From: Chamaea fasciata
Lineage: Eukaryota; Chordata; Aves; Passeriformes; Sylviidae
Direction of reading: 5' to 3'
Assembly (NCBI GenBank): GCA_029207755.1
Contig: JARCOQ010000101.1
Span: 182,568-246,567, forward strand
Length of the DNA stretch: 64,000 nt
The notes beneath the pieces were generated by a model. It was not told the origin of the DNA. It searched no databases and was given only the letters and a program-made list of their open reading frames with translations. Both the position numbers and the translations under genes were made by a program. Shown here piece after piece: positions 23,503 to 36,372 of the stretch (the first letter of the stretch is position 1; each line of letters begins with the position of its first letter).

Positions 23503-25291
23503 CTGGCCTCGGCCACCTACATTCCCGAACGGAACAGGATTTCTTCCAGATGCAAGCTGCCACAAACTGGAAGACTTGCTTCCCTTGGAGGGCCAAAGGC
23601 CTCCTACAAACTGACATCAGGCACCTGGGCAGCTGACTTTACTTACCCCTGGAAACAGGCCATCATTTGTGCCCAACTCCCTCTGCCGGGCACGTGGCAT
23701 TGGCTACCTGCAATCCCGATCGGATCAGGATTTCTTCCAGATGCAAGCTGCCACAAACTGGAAGACTAGTTTCCCTTGAAGGGCCAAAGGCCTCCTACAA
23801 ACTGACATCAGGCACCTGGGCAGTTGACTTTACTTACCCCTGGAAACAGGCCATCATTTGTGCCCAACTCCCTCTGCCGGGCACCAGGCCTCGGCCACCT
23901 ACAATCCCAAACGGAACAGGATTTCTTCCAGATGCAAGCTGCCACATGCTGGAAGCCTGGCTTCCCTTGGAGGGCCAAAGGCCTCCTACAAACTGACATC
24001 AGGCACCTGGGCAGCTGACTTTACTTACCCCTGGAAACAGTCCATCATTTGTGCCCAACTCCCACGGCCGGGCACCTAGCCTCGGCCACCTACAATCCTG
24101 AACGGAACAGGATTTCTTCCAGATGCAAGCTGCCACAAGCTGGAAGCCTGGCTTCCCATGGAGGAACAATTGCCATCTGCCAACTGACATCAGGCACCTG
24201 GGCAGCTGACTTTACTTACTCCTGGAAACAGGCCATCCTTTGTGCCCAACTCCCTCTGCCGGGCGCCTGGCCTCGGCCACCTACAATCCCGAACGGAACA
24301 GGATTTCTTCCAGATGCAAGCTGCCACAAACTGGAAGACTTGCTTCCCATGGAGGGCCAAAGTCCTCCTACAAACTGACATCAGGCACCTGGGCAGCTGA
24401 CTTTACTTACCCCTGGAAACAGGCCATCCTTTGTTCCCAACTCCCTTAGCCAGGCACCAGGCCTCGGCCACCTACAATCCCAAACGGAACAGGATTTCTT
24501 CCAGATGCAAGCTGCCACAAGCTGGAAGCCTGGCTTCCCATGGAGGGCCAAAGGCCTCCTAAAAACTGACATCAGGCACCTGGCCAGCTGACTTTACTTA
24601 CCCCTGGATACAGGCCATCATTTGTGCCCAACTCCCTCTGCCGGGCACCTGGCCTCGGCCACCTGCAATCCCGAATGGAACAGGATTTCTTCCAGATGCA
24701 AGCTGCCACAAACTGGAAGACTAGTTTCCCTTGAAGGGCCAAAGGCCTGCAACAAACTGACATCAGGCACCTGGGCAGCTGACTTTACTTACCCCTGGAA
24801 ACAGGCCATCATTTGTGCCCAAGTCCCTCTGCCAGGCACCAGGCCTCGGCCACCTACACTCCCGAACGGAACAGGATTTCTTCCAGATGCAAGCTGCCAC
24901 AAGCTGGAAGCCTGGCTTCCCTTGGAGGGCCAAAGGCCTCCTACAAACTGACATCAGGCACCTGGGCAGCTGACTTTATTTACGCCTGGAAACTGGCCAT
25001 CATTTGTGCCCAACTCCCTCTGCCAGGCACCTAGCCTCGGACACCTACAACCCCAAACGGAACAGGATTTCTTCCAGATGCAAGCTGCCACAAGCTGGAA
25101 GCCTGGCTTCCCATGGAGGAACAATTGCCATCTGCAAACTGACATCAGGCACCTGGGCAGCTGACTTTACTTACCCCTGGAAACAGGCCATCCTTTGTGC
25201 CCAACTCCCTCTGCCAGGCACCTGGCCTCGGCCACCTACAATCGCAAACGAAACAGGATTTCTTCCAGATGCATGCTGTCACAAACTGGAA

Positions 25292-25898
25292 GACTACCTT
25301 CCCATGGAGGGCCAAAGGCCTCCTACAAACTGACATCAGCCACCTGGGCAGCTGACTTTACTTACCCCTGGAAACAGGCCATCCTTTCTGCCCAACTCCC
25401 TCTGCCGGGCACCTGGCCTCGGCCACCTACAATCCCGAACGGAACAGGATTTCTTCCAGATGCAAGCTCTCTTGAACTAGAAGACTACCTTCCCTTAGCG
25501 GGCCAAAGGCCTCCTACAAACTGACATCAGGCACCTGGGCAGCTGACTTTACTTACCCCTGGAAACAGGCCATCATTTGTGCCCAACTCCCTCTGCCGGG
25601 CACCAGGCCTCGGCCACCTACAATCCCAAACGGAACAGGATTTCTTCCAGATGTAAGCTGCCACAAACTGGAAGACTTGCTTCCCTTGGAGGGCCAAAGG
25701 CCTCCGACAAACTGACACCAGGCACCTGGGCAGTTGACTTTACTTACCCCTGGAAACAGGCCATCCTTTGTTCCCAACTCCCTCAGCCGGGCACCAGGCC
25801 TCGACCACCTACGATCCCAAACGGAACAGGATTTCTTCAAGATGCAAGCTGCCACAAGCTGGAAGCCTGGCTTCCCATGGAGGAACAATTGCCATCTG
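25292..25898 (+). repeat. Higher-order block G, copy 2
   Basis: Second copy of 20518-21124. Its 3' two monomers are the template of the local dimer duplication that follows. Confidence 0.83.
25517..25898 (+). repeat. Local dimer duplication, copy 1 (382 bp)
   Basis: Two monomers, marked by GATGTAAGC, CCTCCGACAAACTG, CAGTTGAC, CCTCAGCCGGG and CTCGACCACCTACG, are repeated immediately downstream at offset 382 bp. I found no difference over 470 bp (25517-25986 against 25899-26368). It is among the most recent events in the window. Confidence 0.9.
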
Positions 25899-26368
25899 CA
25901 AACTGACATCAGGCACCTGGGCAGCTGACTTTACTTACCCCTGGAAACAGGCCATCATTTGTGCCCAACTCCCTCTGCCGGGCACCAGGCCTCGGCCACC
26001 TACAATCCCAAACGGAACAGGATTTCTTCCAGATGTAAGCTGCCACAAACTGGAAGACTTGCTTCCCTTGGAGGGCCAAAGGCCTCCGACAAACTGACAC
26101 CAGGCACCTGGGCAGTTGACTTTACTTACCCCTGGAAACAGGCCATCCTTTGTTCCCAACTCCCTCAGCCGGGCACCAGGCCTCGACCACCTACGATCCC
26201 AAACGGAACAGGATTTCTTCAAGATGCAAGCTGCCACAAGCTGGAAGCCTGGCTTCCCATGGAGGAACAATTGCCATCTGCAAACTGACATCAGGCACCT
26301 GGGCAGCTGACTTTACTTACCCCTGGAAACAGGCCATCATTTGTGCCCAACTCCCTCTGCCGGGCACC
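25899..26368 (+). repeat. Local dimer duplication, copy 2 with partial third
   Basis: Copy 2 (25899-26280) is followed by 88 bp of continued identity, ending where CACCAGGCC becomes CACCTAGCC at 26369. The other copies of this pair, at 20.8, 38.0 and 43.9 kb, are not doubled. Confidence 0.9.
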
Positions 26369-26582
26369 TAGCCTCGGCCACCTACAATCCCGAACGGAAC
26401 AGGATTTCTTTCAGATGCAAGCTGCCACAAGCTGGAAGCCTGGCTTCCCATGGAGGGCCAAAGGCCTCCTAAAAACTGACATCAGGCACCTGGCCAGCTG
26501 ACTTTAATTACCCCTGGAAACAGGCCATCCTTTGTGCCCAACTCCCTCTGCCGGGCACCTGGCCTCGGCCACCTACAATCCA

Positions 26583-27704
26583 GAACGGAACAGGATTTCT
26601 TCCAGATGCAAGCTGCCACAAGCTGGAAGCCTGGCTTCCCATGGAGGAACAATTGCCATCTGCAAACTGACATCAGGCACCTGGGCAGCTGACTTTACTT
26701 ACCCCTGGAAACAGGCCATCATTTCTGCCCAACTCCCTCTGCCGGGCACCTGGCCTCGGCCACCTACAATCCAGAACGGAACAGGATTTCTTCCAGATGC
26801 AAGCTGCCACAAACTGGAAGACTACCTTCCCTTAGAGGGCCAAAGGCCTGCTACAAACTGACATCAGGCACCTGGGCAGGTGACTTTACTTACCCCTGGA
26901 AACAGGCCATCCTTTGTTCCCAACTCCCTTAGCCAGGCACCAGGCCTCGGCCTCCAACGATCCCAAATGGAACAGGATTTCTTCCAGATGCAAGCTGCCA
27001 CAAGCCGGAAGCCTGGCTGCTCTTGGAGGGCCAAAGGCCTCCTACAAACTGACATCAGGCACCTGGGCAGCTGACTTTACTTACCCCTGGAAACAGGCCA
27101 TCATTTGTGCCCAACTCCCTCTGCCGGGCACGTGGCCTTGGCCACCTGCAATCCCGAATGGATCAGGATTTCTTCCAGATGCAAGCTGCCACAAACTGGA
27201 AGACTAGTTTCCCTTGAAGGGCCAAAGGCCTCCTACAAACTGACATCAGGCACCTGGGCAGCTGACTTTACTTACCCCTGGAAACAGGCCATCATTTGTG
27301 CCCAACTCCCTCTGCCGGGCACCAGGCCTCGGCCACCTACAATCCCAAACGGAACAGGATTTCTTCCAGATGCAAGCTGCCACAAGCTGGAAGCCTGGCT
27401 TCCCATGGAGGGCCAAAGGCCTCCTACAAACTGACATCAGGCACCTGGGCAGCTGACTTTACTTACCCCTGGAAACAGTCCATCATTTGTGCCCAACTCA
27501 CTCTGCCGGGCACCTAGCCTCGGCCACCTACAATCCCAAACGGAACAGGATTTCTTCCAGATGCAAGCTGCCACAAGCTGGAAGCCTGGCTTCCCATGGA
27601 GGAACAATTGCCATCTGCAAACTGACATCAGGCACCTGGGCAGCTGACTTTACTTACCCCTGGAAACAGGCCATCATTTGTGCCCAACTCCCTCTGCCGG
27701 GCAC
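26583..27704 (+). repeat. Higher-order block H, copy 2
   Basis: Second copy of 22381-23502. It overlaps the first copy of the 7-monomer duplication that begins at 26986. Confidence 0.82.
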
Positions 27705-28322
27705 GTGGCCTTGGCTACCTGCAATTCCGATCGGATCAGGATTTCTTCCAGATGCAAGCTGCCACAAACTGGAAGACTAGTTTCCCTTGAAGGGCCAAAG
27801 GCCTCCAACAAACTGACATCAGGCACCTGGGCAGCTGACTTTACTTACCCCTGGAAACAGTCCATCATTTGTGCCCAACTCCCACTGCCGGGCACCTAGC
27901 CTCGGCCACCTACAATCCTGAACGGAACAGGATTTCTTCCAGATGCAAGCTGCCACAAGCTGGAAGCCTGGCTTCCCATGGAGGAACAATTGCCATCTGC
28001 CAACTGACATCAGGCACCTGGGCAGCTGACTTTACTTACCCCTGGAAACAGGCCATCATTTGTGCCCAACTCCCTCTGCCGGGCGCCTGGCCTCGGCCAC
28101 CTACAATCCAGAACGGAACAGGATTTCTTCCAGATGCAAGCTGCCACAAACTGGAAGACTTGCATCCCTTGGAGGGCCAAAGTCCTCCTACAAACTGACA
28201 TCAGGCACCTGGGCAGCTGACTTTACTTACCCCTGGAAACAGGCCATCCTTTGTTCCCAACTCCCTTAGCCAGGCACCAGGCCTCGGCCACCTACGATCC
28301 CAAACGGAACAGGATTTCTTCA
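26986..28322 (+). repeat. 7-monomer tandem duplication, copy 1 (1337 bp)
   Basis: Repeated directly at 28323-29659 at offset 1337 bp, exactly seven monomers, with identity running on to 28548/29885. About eight differences were noticed in 1563 bp, for example GCAATTCCG at 27725 against GCAATCCCG, and CTCACTCTG at 27500 against CTCCCTCTG. Confidence 0.9.
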
Positions 28323-29885
28323 AGATGCAAGCTGCCACAAGCCGGAAGCCTGGCTGCTCTTGGAGGGCCAAAGGCCGCCTACAAACTGACATCAGGCACC
28401 TGGGCAGCTGACTTTACTTACCCCTGGAAACAGGCCATCATTTGTGCCCAACTCCCTCTGCCGGGCACGTGGCCTTGGCCACCTGCAATCCCGAATGGAT
28501 CAGGATTTCTTCCAGATGCAAGCTGCCACAAACTGGAAGACTAGTTTCCCTTGAAGGGCCAAAGGCCTCCTACAAACTGACATCAGGCACCTGGGCAGCT
28601 GACTTTACTTACCCCTGGAAACAGGCCATCATTTGTGCCCAACTCCCTCTGCCGGGCACCAGGCCTCGGCCACCTACAATCCCAAACGGAACAGGATTTC
28701 TTCCAGATGCAAGCTGCCACAAGCTGGAAGCCTGGCTTCCCATGGAGGGCCAAAGGCCTCCTACAAACTGACATCAGGCACCTGGGCAGCTGACTTTACT
28801 TACCCCTGGAAACAGTCCATCATTTGTGCCCAACTCCCTCTGCCGGGCACCTAGCCTCGGCCACCTACAATCCCAAACGGAACAGGATTTCTTCCAGATG
28901 CAAGCTGCCACAAGCTGGAAGCCTGGCTTCCCATGGAGGAACAATTGCCATCTGCAAACTGACATCAGGCACCTGGGCAGCTGACTTTACTTACCCCTGG
29001 AAACAGGCCATCATTTGTGCCCAACTCCCTCTGCCGGGCACGTGGCCTTGGCTACCTGCAATCCCGATCGGATCAGGATTTCTTCCAGATGCAAGCTGCC
29101 ACAAACTGGAAGACTAGTTTCCCTTGAAGGGCCAAAGGCCTCCTACAAACTGACATCAGGCACCTGGGCAGCTGACTTTACTTACCCCTGGAAACAGGCC
29201 ATCATTTGTGCCCAACTCCCACTGCCGGGCACCTGGCCTCGGCCACCTACAATCCTGAACGGAACAGGATTTCTTCCAGATGCAAGCTGCCACAAGCTGG
29301 AAGCCTGGCTTCCCATGGAGGAACAATTGCCATCTGCCAACTGACATCAGGCACCTGGGCAGCTGACTTTACTTACCCCTGGAAACAGGCCATCCTTTGT
29401 GCCCAACTCCCTCTGCCGGGCGCCTGGCCTCGGCCACCTACAATCCAGAACGGAACAGGATTTCTTCCAGATGCAAGCTGCCACAAACTGGAAGACTTGC
29501 ATCCCTTGGAGGGCCAAAGTCCTCCTACAAACTGACATCAGGCACCTGGGCAGCTGACTTTACTTACCCCTGGAAACAGGCCATCCTTTGTTCCCAACTC
29601 CCTTAGCCAGGCACCAGGCCTCGGCCACCTACGATCCCAAACGGAACAGGATTTCTTCAAGATGCAAGCTGCCACAAGCCGGAAGCCTGGCTGCTCTTGG
29701 AGGGCCAAAGGCCGCCTACAAACTGACATCAGGCACCTGGGCAGCTGACTTTACTTACCCCTGGAAACAGGCCATCATTTGTGCCCAACTCCCTCTGCCG
29801 GGCACGTGGCCTTGGCCACCTGCAATCCCGAATGGATCAGGATTTCTTCCAGATGCAAGCTGCCACAAACTGGAAGACTAGTTTC
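28323..29885 (+). repeat. 7-monomer tandem duplication, copy 2 with overhang
   Basis: Second copy of 26986-28322 plus 226 bp of continued match. It ends at GTTTCACTTG near 29886, where the first copy has GTTTCCCTTG. It is the cleanest short higher-order repeat in the window. Confidence 0.9.
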
Positions 29886-31787
29886 ACTTGAAGGGCCAAA
29901 GGCCTCCTACAAACTGACATCAGGCACCTGGGCAGCTGACTTTACTTACCCCTGGAAACAGGCCATCATTTGTGCCCACCTCCCTCTGCCGGGCACCTGG
30001 CCTCGGCCACCTACAATCCCAAACGGAACAGGATTTCTTCCAGATGCAAGCTGCCACAAGCTGGAAGCCTGGCTTCCCATGGAGGGCCAAAGGCCTCCTA
30101 AAAACTGACATCAGGCACCTGGCCAGCTGACTTTACTTACCCCTGGATACAGGCCATCATTTGTGCCCAACTCCCTCTGCCGGGCACCTGGCCTCGGCCA
30201 CCTGCAATCCCGAATGGAACAGGATTTCTTCCAGATGCAAGCTGCCACAAGCTGGAAGCCTGGCTTCCCTTGGAGGGCCAAAGGCCTCCTACAAACTGAC
30301 ATCAGGCACCTGGGCAGCTGACTTTACTTGCCCCTGGAAACAGGCCATCATTTGTGCCCAACTCCCTCTGCCGGGCACCTAGCCTCGGCCACCTACAATC
30401 CCGAACGGAACAGGATTTCTTCCAGATGCAAGCTGCCACAAGCTGGAAGCCTGGCTTCCCATGGAGGAACAATTGCCATCTGCAAACTGACATCAGGCAC
30501 CTGGGCAGCTGACTTTACTTACCCCTGAAAACAGGCCATCATTTGTGCCCAACTCCCTCTGCCGGGCACCTGGCCTCGACCACCTACAATCCCGAACGGA
30601 ACAGGATTTCTTCCAGATGCAAGCTGCCAAAAACTGGAAGACTAGCTTCCCTTAGCGGGCCAAAGGCCTGCTACAAACTGACATCAGGCACCTGGGCAGG
30701 CGACTTTACTTACCCCTGGAAACAGGCTATCATTTGTGCCCAACTCCCTCTGCCGGGCACCAGGCCTCGGCCACCTACAATCCCAAACGGAACAGGATTT
30801 CTTCCAGATGCAAGCTGCCACAAGCAGGAAGCCTGGCTTCCCTTGGAGGGCCAAAGGCCTCCTACAAACTGACACCAGGCGCCTGGGCAGCTGACTTTAG
30901 TAACCCCTGGAAACAGGCCATCATTTGTGCCCAACTCCCTCTGCCGGGCACCTGGCCTCGGCCACCTACAATCCCGAATGGAACAGGATTTCTTCCAGAT
31001 GCAAGGTTCCACAAACTGGAAGACTAGTTTCCCTAGAAGGGCCAAAGGCCTCCTACAAACTGACATCAGGCACCTGGGCAGCTGACTTTACTTACCCCTG
31101 GAAACAGGCCATCCTTTGTGCCCAACTCCCTCTGCCGGGCACCTGGCCTCTGCCACCTACAATCCAGAACAGAACAGGATTTCTTCCAGATGCAAGCTGC
31201 CACAAACTGGAAGACTTGCTTCCCTTGGAGGGCCAAAGGCCTCCTACAAACTGACATCAGGCACCTGGGCAGCTGACTTTACTTACCCCTGGAAACAGGC
31301 CATCCTTTGTTCCCAACTCCCTTAGCCAGACACCAGGCCTCGGCCACCTACGATCCCAAACGGAACAGGATTTCTTCAAGATGCAAGCTGCCACAAGCCG
31401 GAAGCCTGGCTGCTCTTGGAGGGCCAAAGGCCTCCTACAAACTGACATCAGGCACCTGGGTAGCTGACTTTACTTACCCCTGGAAACAGGCCATCATTTG
31501 TGCCCAACTCCCTCTGCCGGGCACGTGGCCTTGGCCACCTGCAATCCCGATCGGAGCAGGATTTCTTCCAGATGCAAGCTGCCACAAACTGGAAGACTAG
31601 TTTCCCTCGAAGGGCCAAAGGCCTCCTACAAACTGACATCAGGCACCTGGGCAGTTGACTTTACTTACCCCTGGAAACAGGCCATCATTTGTGCCCAAGT
31701 CCCTCTGCCGGGCACCAGGCCTCGGCCACCTACAATCCCAAACGGAACAGGATTTCTTCCAGATGCAAGCTGCCACAAGCTGGAAGC
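29886..31787 (+). repeat. Monomers with more private variants, between repeat blocks
   Basis: Ordinary 191-bp units with more private changes than their neighbours: CCCCTGAAAACAGG near 30525, GCCAAAAACTGG near 30626, CAGGCGACTTTAC near 30696, TTTAGTAACCCC near 30896, GCAAGGTTCCAC near 31002, GCCAGACACC near 31325, CTGGGTAGCTG near 31456 and CGGAGCAGG near 31552. I found no long near-identical partner elsewhere in the window by inspection. Confidence 0.65.
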
Positions 31788-34700
31788 CTGGCTTCCCATG
31801 GAGGAACAATTGCCATCTGCAAACTGACATCAGGCACCTGGGCAGCTGACTTTACTTACCCCTGGAAACAGGCCATCATTTGTGCCCAACTCCCTCTGCC
31901 GGGCACCTGGCCTCGGCCACCTACAATCCCGAACGGAACAGGATTTCTTCGCGATGCAAGCTGCCACAAACTGGAAGACTTGCTTCCCTTGGAGGGCCAA
32001 AGGCCTCATACAAACTGACATCAGGCACCTGGGCAGCTGACTTTACTTACCCCTGGAAACAGGCTATCATTTGTGCCCAACTCCCTCTGCCGGGCACCTG
32101 GCCTCGGCCACCTGCAATCCCGAATGGAACAGGATTTCTTCCAGATGCAAGCTGCCACAAACTGGAAGACTAGATTCCCTTGAAGGTCCAAAGGCCTGCA
32201 ACAAACTGACATCAGGCACCTGGGCAGCTGACTTTACTTACCCCTGGAAACAGGCCATCATTTGTGCCCAAGTCCCTCTGCCGGGCACCAGGCCTCGGCC
32301 ACCTACAATCCCGAACGGAACAGGATTTCTTCCAGATGCAAGCTGCCACAAGCTGGAAGCCTGGCTTCCCATGGAGGAACAATTGCCATCTTCAAACTGA
32401 CATCAGGCACCTGGGCAGCTGACTTTACTTACCCCTGGAAACAGGCCATCCTTTGTGCCCAACTCCCTCTGCCGGGCACCTGGCCTCGGCCACCTACAAT
32501 CGCAAACGAAACAGGATTTCTTCCAGATGCAAGCTGCCACAAACTGGAAGACTACCTTCCCATGGAGGGCCAAAGGCCTCCTACAAACTGACATCAGGCA
32601 CCTGGGCAGCTGAATTTACTTACCCCTGGAAACAGGCCATCATTTGTGCCCAAGTCCCTCTGCCGGGCACCAGGCCTCGGCCACCTACAATCCCAAACGG
32701 AACAGGATTTCTTCCAGATGCAAGCTGCCACAAGCTGGAAGCCTGGCTTCCCTTGGAGGGCCAAAGGCCTCCTACAAACTGACATCAGGCACCTGGGCAG
32801 CTGACTTTACTTACGCCTGGAAACTGGCCATCATTTGTGCCCAACTCCCTCTGCCAGGCACCTAGCCTCGGCCACCTACAATCCCGAACGGAACAGAATT
32901 TCTTCCAGATGCAAGCTGCCACAAGCTGGAAGCCTGGCTTCCCATGGAGGAACAATTGCCATCTGCAAACTGACATCAGGCACCTGGGCAGCTGACTTTA
33001 CTTACCCCTGGAAACAGGCCATCGTTTGTGCCCAACTCCCTCTGCCAGGCACCTGGCCTCGGCCACCTACAATCGCAAACGAAACAGGATTTCTTCCAGA
33101 TGCATGCTGTCACAAACTGGAAGACTACCTTCCCATGGAGGGCCAAAAGCCTCCTACAAACTGACATCAGCCACCTGGGCAGCTGACTTTACTTACCCCT
33201 GGAAACAGGCCATCCTTTCTGCCCAACTCCCTCTGCCGGGCACCTGGCCTCGGCCACCTACAATCCCGAACGGAACAGGATTTCTTCCAGATTCAAGCTC
33301 TCTTGAACTAGAAGACTACCTTCCCTTAGCGGGCCAAAGGCCTCCTACAAACTGACATCAGGCACCTGGGCAGCTGACTTTACTTACCCCTGGAAACAGG
33401 CCATCATTTGTGCCCAACTCCCTCTGCCGGGCACCAGGCCTCGGCCACCTACAATCCCAAACGGAACAGGATTTCTTCCAGATGTAAGCTGCCACATGCT
33501 GGAAGCCTGGCTTCCCTTGGAGGGCCAAAGGCCTCCGACAAACTGACACCAGGCACCTGGGCAGCTGACTTTACTTACCCCTGGAAACAGGCCATCCTTT
33601 GTGCCCAACTCCCTCAGCCGGGCACCAGGCCTCGACCACCAACGATCCCAAACGGAACAGGATTTCTTCAAGATGCAAGCTGCCACAAGCTGGAAGCCTG
33701 GCTTCCCATGGAGGAACAATTGCCATCTGTAAACTGACATCAGGCACCTGGGCAGCTGACTTTACTTACCCCTGGAAACAGGCCATCATTTGTGCCCAAG
33801 TCCCTCTGCCGGGCACCAGGCCTCGGCCACCTACAATCCCAAACGGAACAGGATTTCTTCCAGATGCAAGCTGCCACAAGCTGGAAGCCTGGCTTCCCAT
33901 GGAGGGCCAAAGGCCTCCTACAAACTGACATCAGGCACCTGCTTAGCTGACTTTACTTACCCCTGGAAACAGTCCATCATTTGTGCCCAACTCCCTCTGC
34001 CGGGCACCTAGCCTCGGCCACCTACAATCCCGAACGGAACAGGATTTCTTTCAGATGCAAGCTGCCACAAGCTGGAAGCCTGGCTTCCCATGGAGGAACA
34101 ATTGCCATCTGCAAACTGACATCAGGCACCTGGGCAGCTGACTTTACTTACCCCTGGAAACAGGCCATCCTTTGTGCCCAACTCCCTCTGCCGGGCACCT
34201 GGCCTCGGCCACCTACAATCCAGAACGGAACAGGATTTCTTCCAGATGCAAGCTGCCACAAGATGGAAGCCTGGCTTCCCTTGGAGGGCCAAAGGCCTCC
34301 TACAAACTGACACCAGGCACCTGGGCAGCTGACTTTACTAACCCCTGGAAACAGTCCATCATTTGTGCCCAACTCCCTCTGCCGGGCACCTGGCCTCGGC
34401 CACCTACAATCCCGAATGGAACAGGATTTCTACCAGATGCAAGCTGCCACAAACTGGAAGACTAGTTTCCCTAGAAGGGCCAAAGGCCTCCTACAAACTG
34501 ACATCAGGCACCTGGGCAGCTGACTTTACTTACCCCTGGAAACAGGCCATTCTTTGTTCCCAACTCCCTTAGCCAGGCACCAGGCCTCGGCCACCTACGA
34601 TCCCAAACGGAACAGGATTTCTTCAAGATGCAAGCTGCCACAAGCCGGAAGCCTGGCTGCTCTTGGAGGGCCAAAGGCCTCCTACAAACTGACATCAGGC

Positions 34701-35917
34701 ACCTGGGCAGCTGACTTTACTTACCCCTGGAAACAGGCCATCATTTGTGCCCAACTCCCTCTGCCGGGCACGTGGCCTTGGTTACCTGCAATCCCGATCG
34801 TATCAGGATTTCTTCCAGATGCAAGCTGCCACAAACTGGAAGACTAGTTTCCCTTGAAGGGCCAAAGGCCTCCTACAAACTGACATCAGGCACCTGGGCA
34901 GTTGACTTTACTTACCCCTGGAAACAGGCCATCCTTTGTGCCCAAGTCCCTCTGCCGGGCACCAGGCCTCGGCCACCTACAATCCCAAACGGAACAGGAT
35001 TTCTCCCAGATGCAAGCTGCCACAAGCTGGAAGCCTGGCTTCCCATGGAGGGCCAAAGGCCTCCTACAAACTGACATCAGGCACCTGGGCAGCTGACTTT
35101 ACTTACACCTGGAAGCAGGCCATCATTTGTGCCCAACTCCCTCTGCCGGGCACCTAGCCTCGGCCACCTACAATCCCGAACGGAACAGGATTTCTTCCAG
35201 ATGCAAGCTGCCACAAGCTGGAAGCCTGGCTTCCCATGGAGGAACAATTGCCATCTGCAAACTGACATCAGGCACCTGGGCAGCTGACTTTACTTACCCC
35301 TGGAAACAGGCCATCATTTCTGCCCAACTCCCTCTGCCGGGCACCTGGCCTCGGCCACCTACAATCCAGAACGGAACAGGATTTCTTCCAGATGCAAGCT
35401 GCCACAAACTGGAAGACTACCTTCCCTTAAAGGGCCAAAGGCCTGCTACAAACTGACATCAGGCACCTGGGCAGGTGACTTTACTTACCCCTGGAAACAG
35501 GCCATCCTTTGTTCCCAACTCCCTTAGCCAGGCACCAGGCCTCGGCCTCCAACGATCCCAAATGGAACAGGATTTCTTCCAGATGCAAGCTGCCACAAGC
35601 CGGAAGCCTGGCTGCTCTTGGAGGGCCAAAGGCCTCCTACAAACTGACATCAGGCACCTGGGCAGCTGACTTTACTTACCCCTGGAAACAGGCCATCATT
35701 TGTGCCCAACTCCCTCTGCCGGGCACGTGGCCTTGGCCACCTGCAATCCCGAATGGATCAGGATTTCTTCCAGATGCAAGCTGCCACAAACTGGAAGACT
35801 AGTTTCCCTTGAAGGGCCAAAGGCCTCCTACAAACTGACATCAGGCACCTGGGCAGCTGACTTTACTTACCCCTGGAAACAGGCCATCATTTGTGCCCAA
35901 CTCCCTCTGCCGGGCAC
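31788..35917 (+). repeat. 24-monomer higher-order unit, copy 1 (4130 bp)
   Basis: Matches 36373-40502 at offset 4585 bp (24 monomers plus one base). The start is set by C31787/T36372 and the end by G35918/C40503. Differences are clustered: near 33485-33520 this copy has CACATGCTGGAAGCCTGG where the other has CACAAACTGGAAGACTTG, and near 35094 CAGCTGAC replaces CAGGTGAC. Clustering suggests conversion after the duplication. Confidence 0.9.
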
Positions 35918-36372
35918 GTGGCCTTGGCCACCTGCAATCCCGAACGGATCAGGATTTCTTCCAGATGCAAGCTGCCACAAACTGGAAGACTAGTTTCCCT
36001 TGAAGGGCCAAAGGCCTCCTACAAACTGACATCAGGCACCTGGGCAGGTGACTTTACTTACCCCTGGAAACAGGCCATCATTTGTGCTCAACTCCCTCTG
36101 CCGGGCACCAGGCCTCGGCCACCTACGATCCCAAACGGAACAGGATTTCTTCCAGATGCAAGCTGCCACAAGCTGAAAGCCTGGCTTCCCATGGAGGGCC
36201 AAAGGCCTCCTACAAACTGACATCAGGCACCTGGGCCGCTGACTTTACTTACCCCTGGAAACAGTCCATCATTTGTGCCCAACTCCCTCTGCAGGGGATC
36301 CTAGCCTCGGCCACGTACAATCCCGAACGGAACAGGATTTCTTCCAGATGCAAGCTGCCACAAGCTGGAAGT
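35918..36372 (+). repeat. Spacer monomers between the 24-monomer copies, including a GGATCC variant
   Basis: The CACGTGGCCTTGGCC monomer is locally doubled here (35700 and 35891 phases, one change, GAATGG to GAACGG). It is followed by a unit reading GCAGGGGATCCTAGCC near 36291, a one-base expansion that makes GGATCC. The only other such unit I saw is near 7841. Confidence 0.75.
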
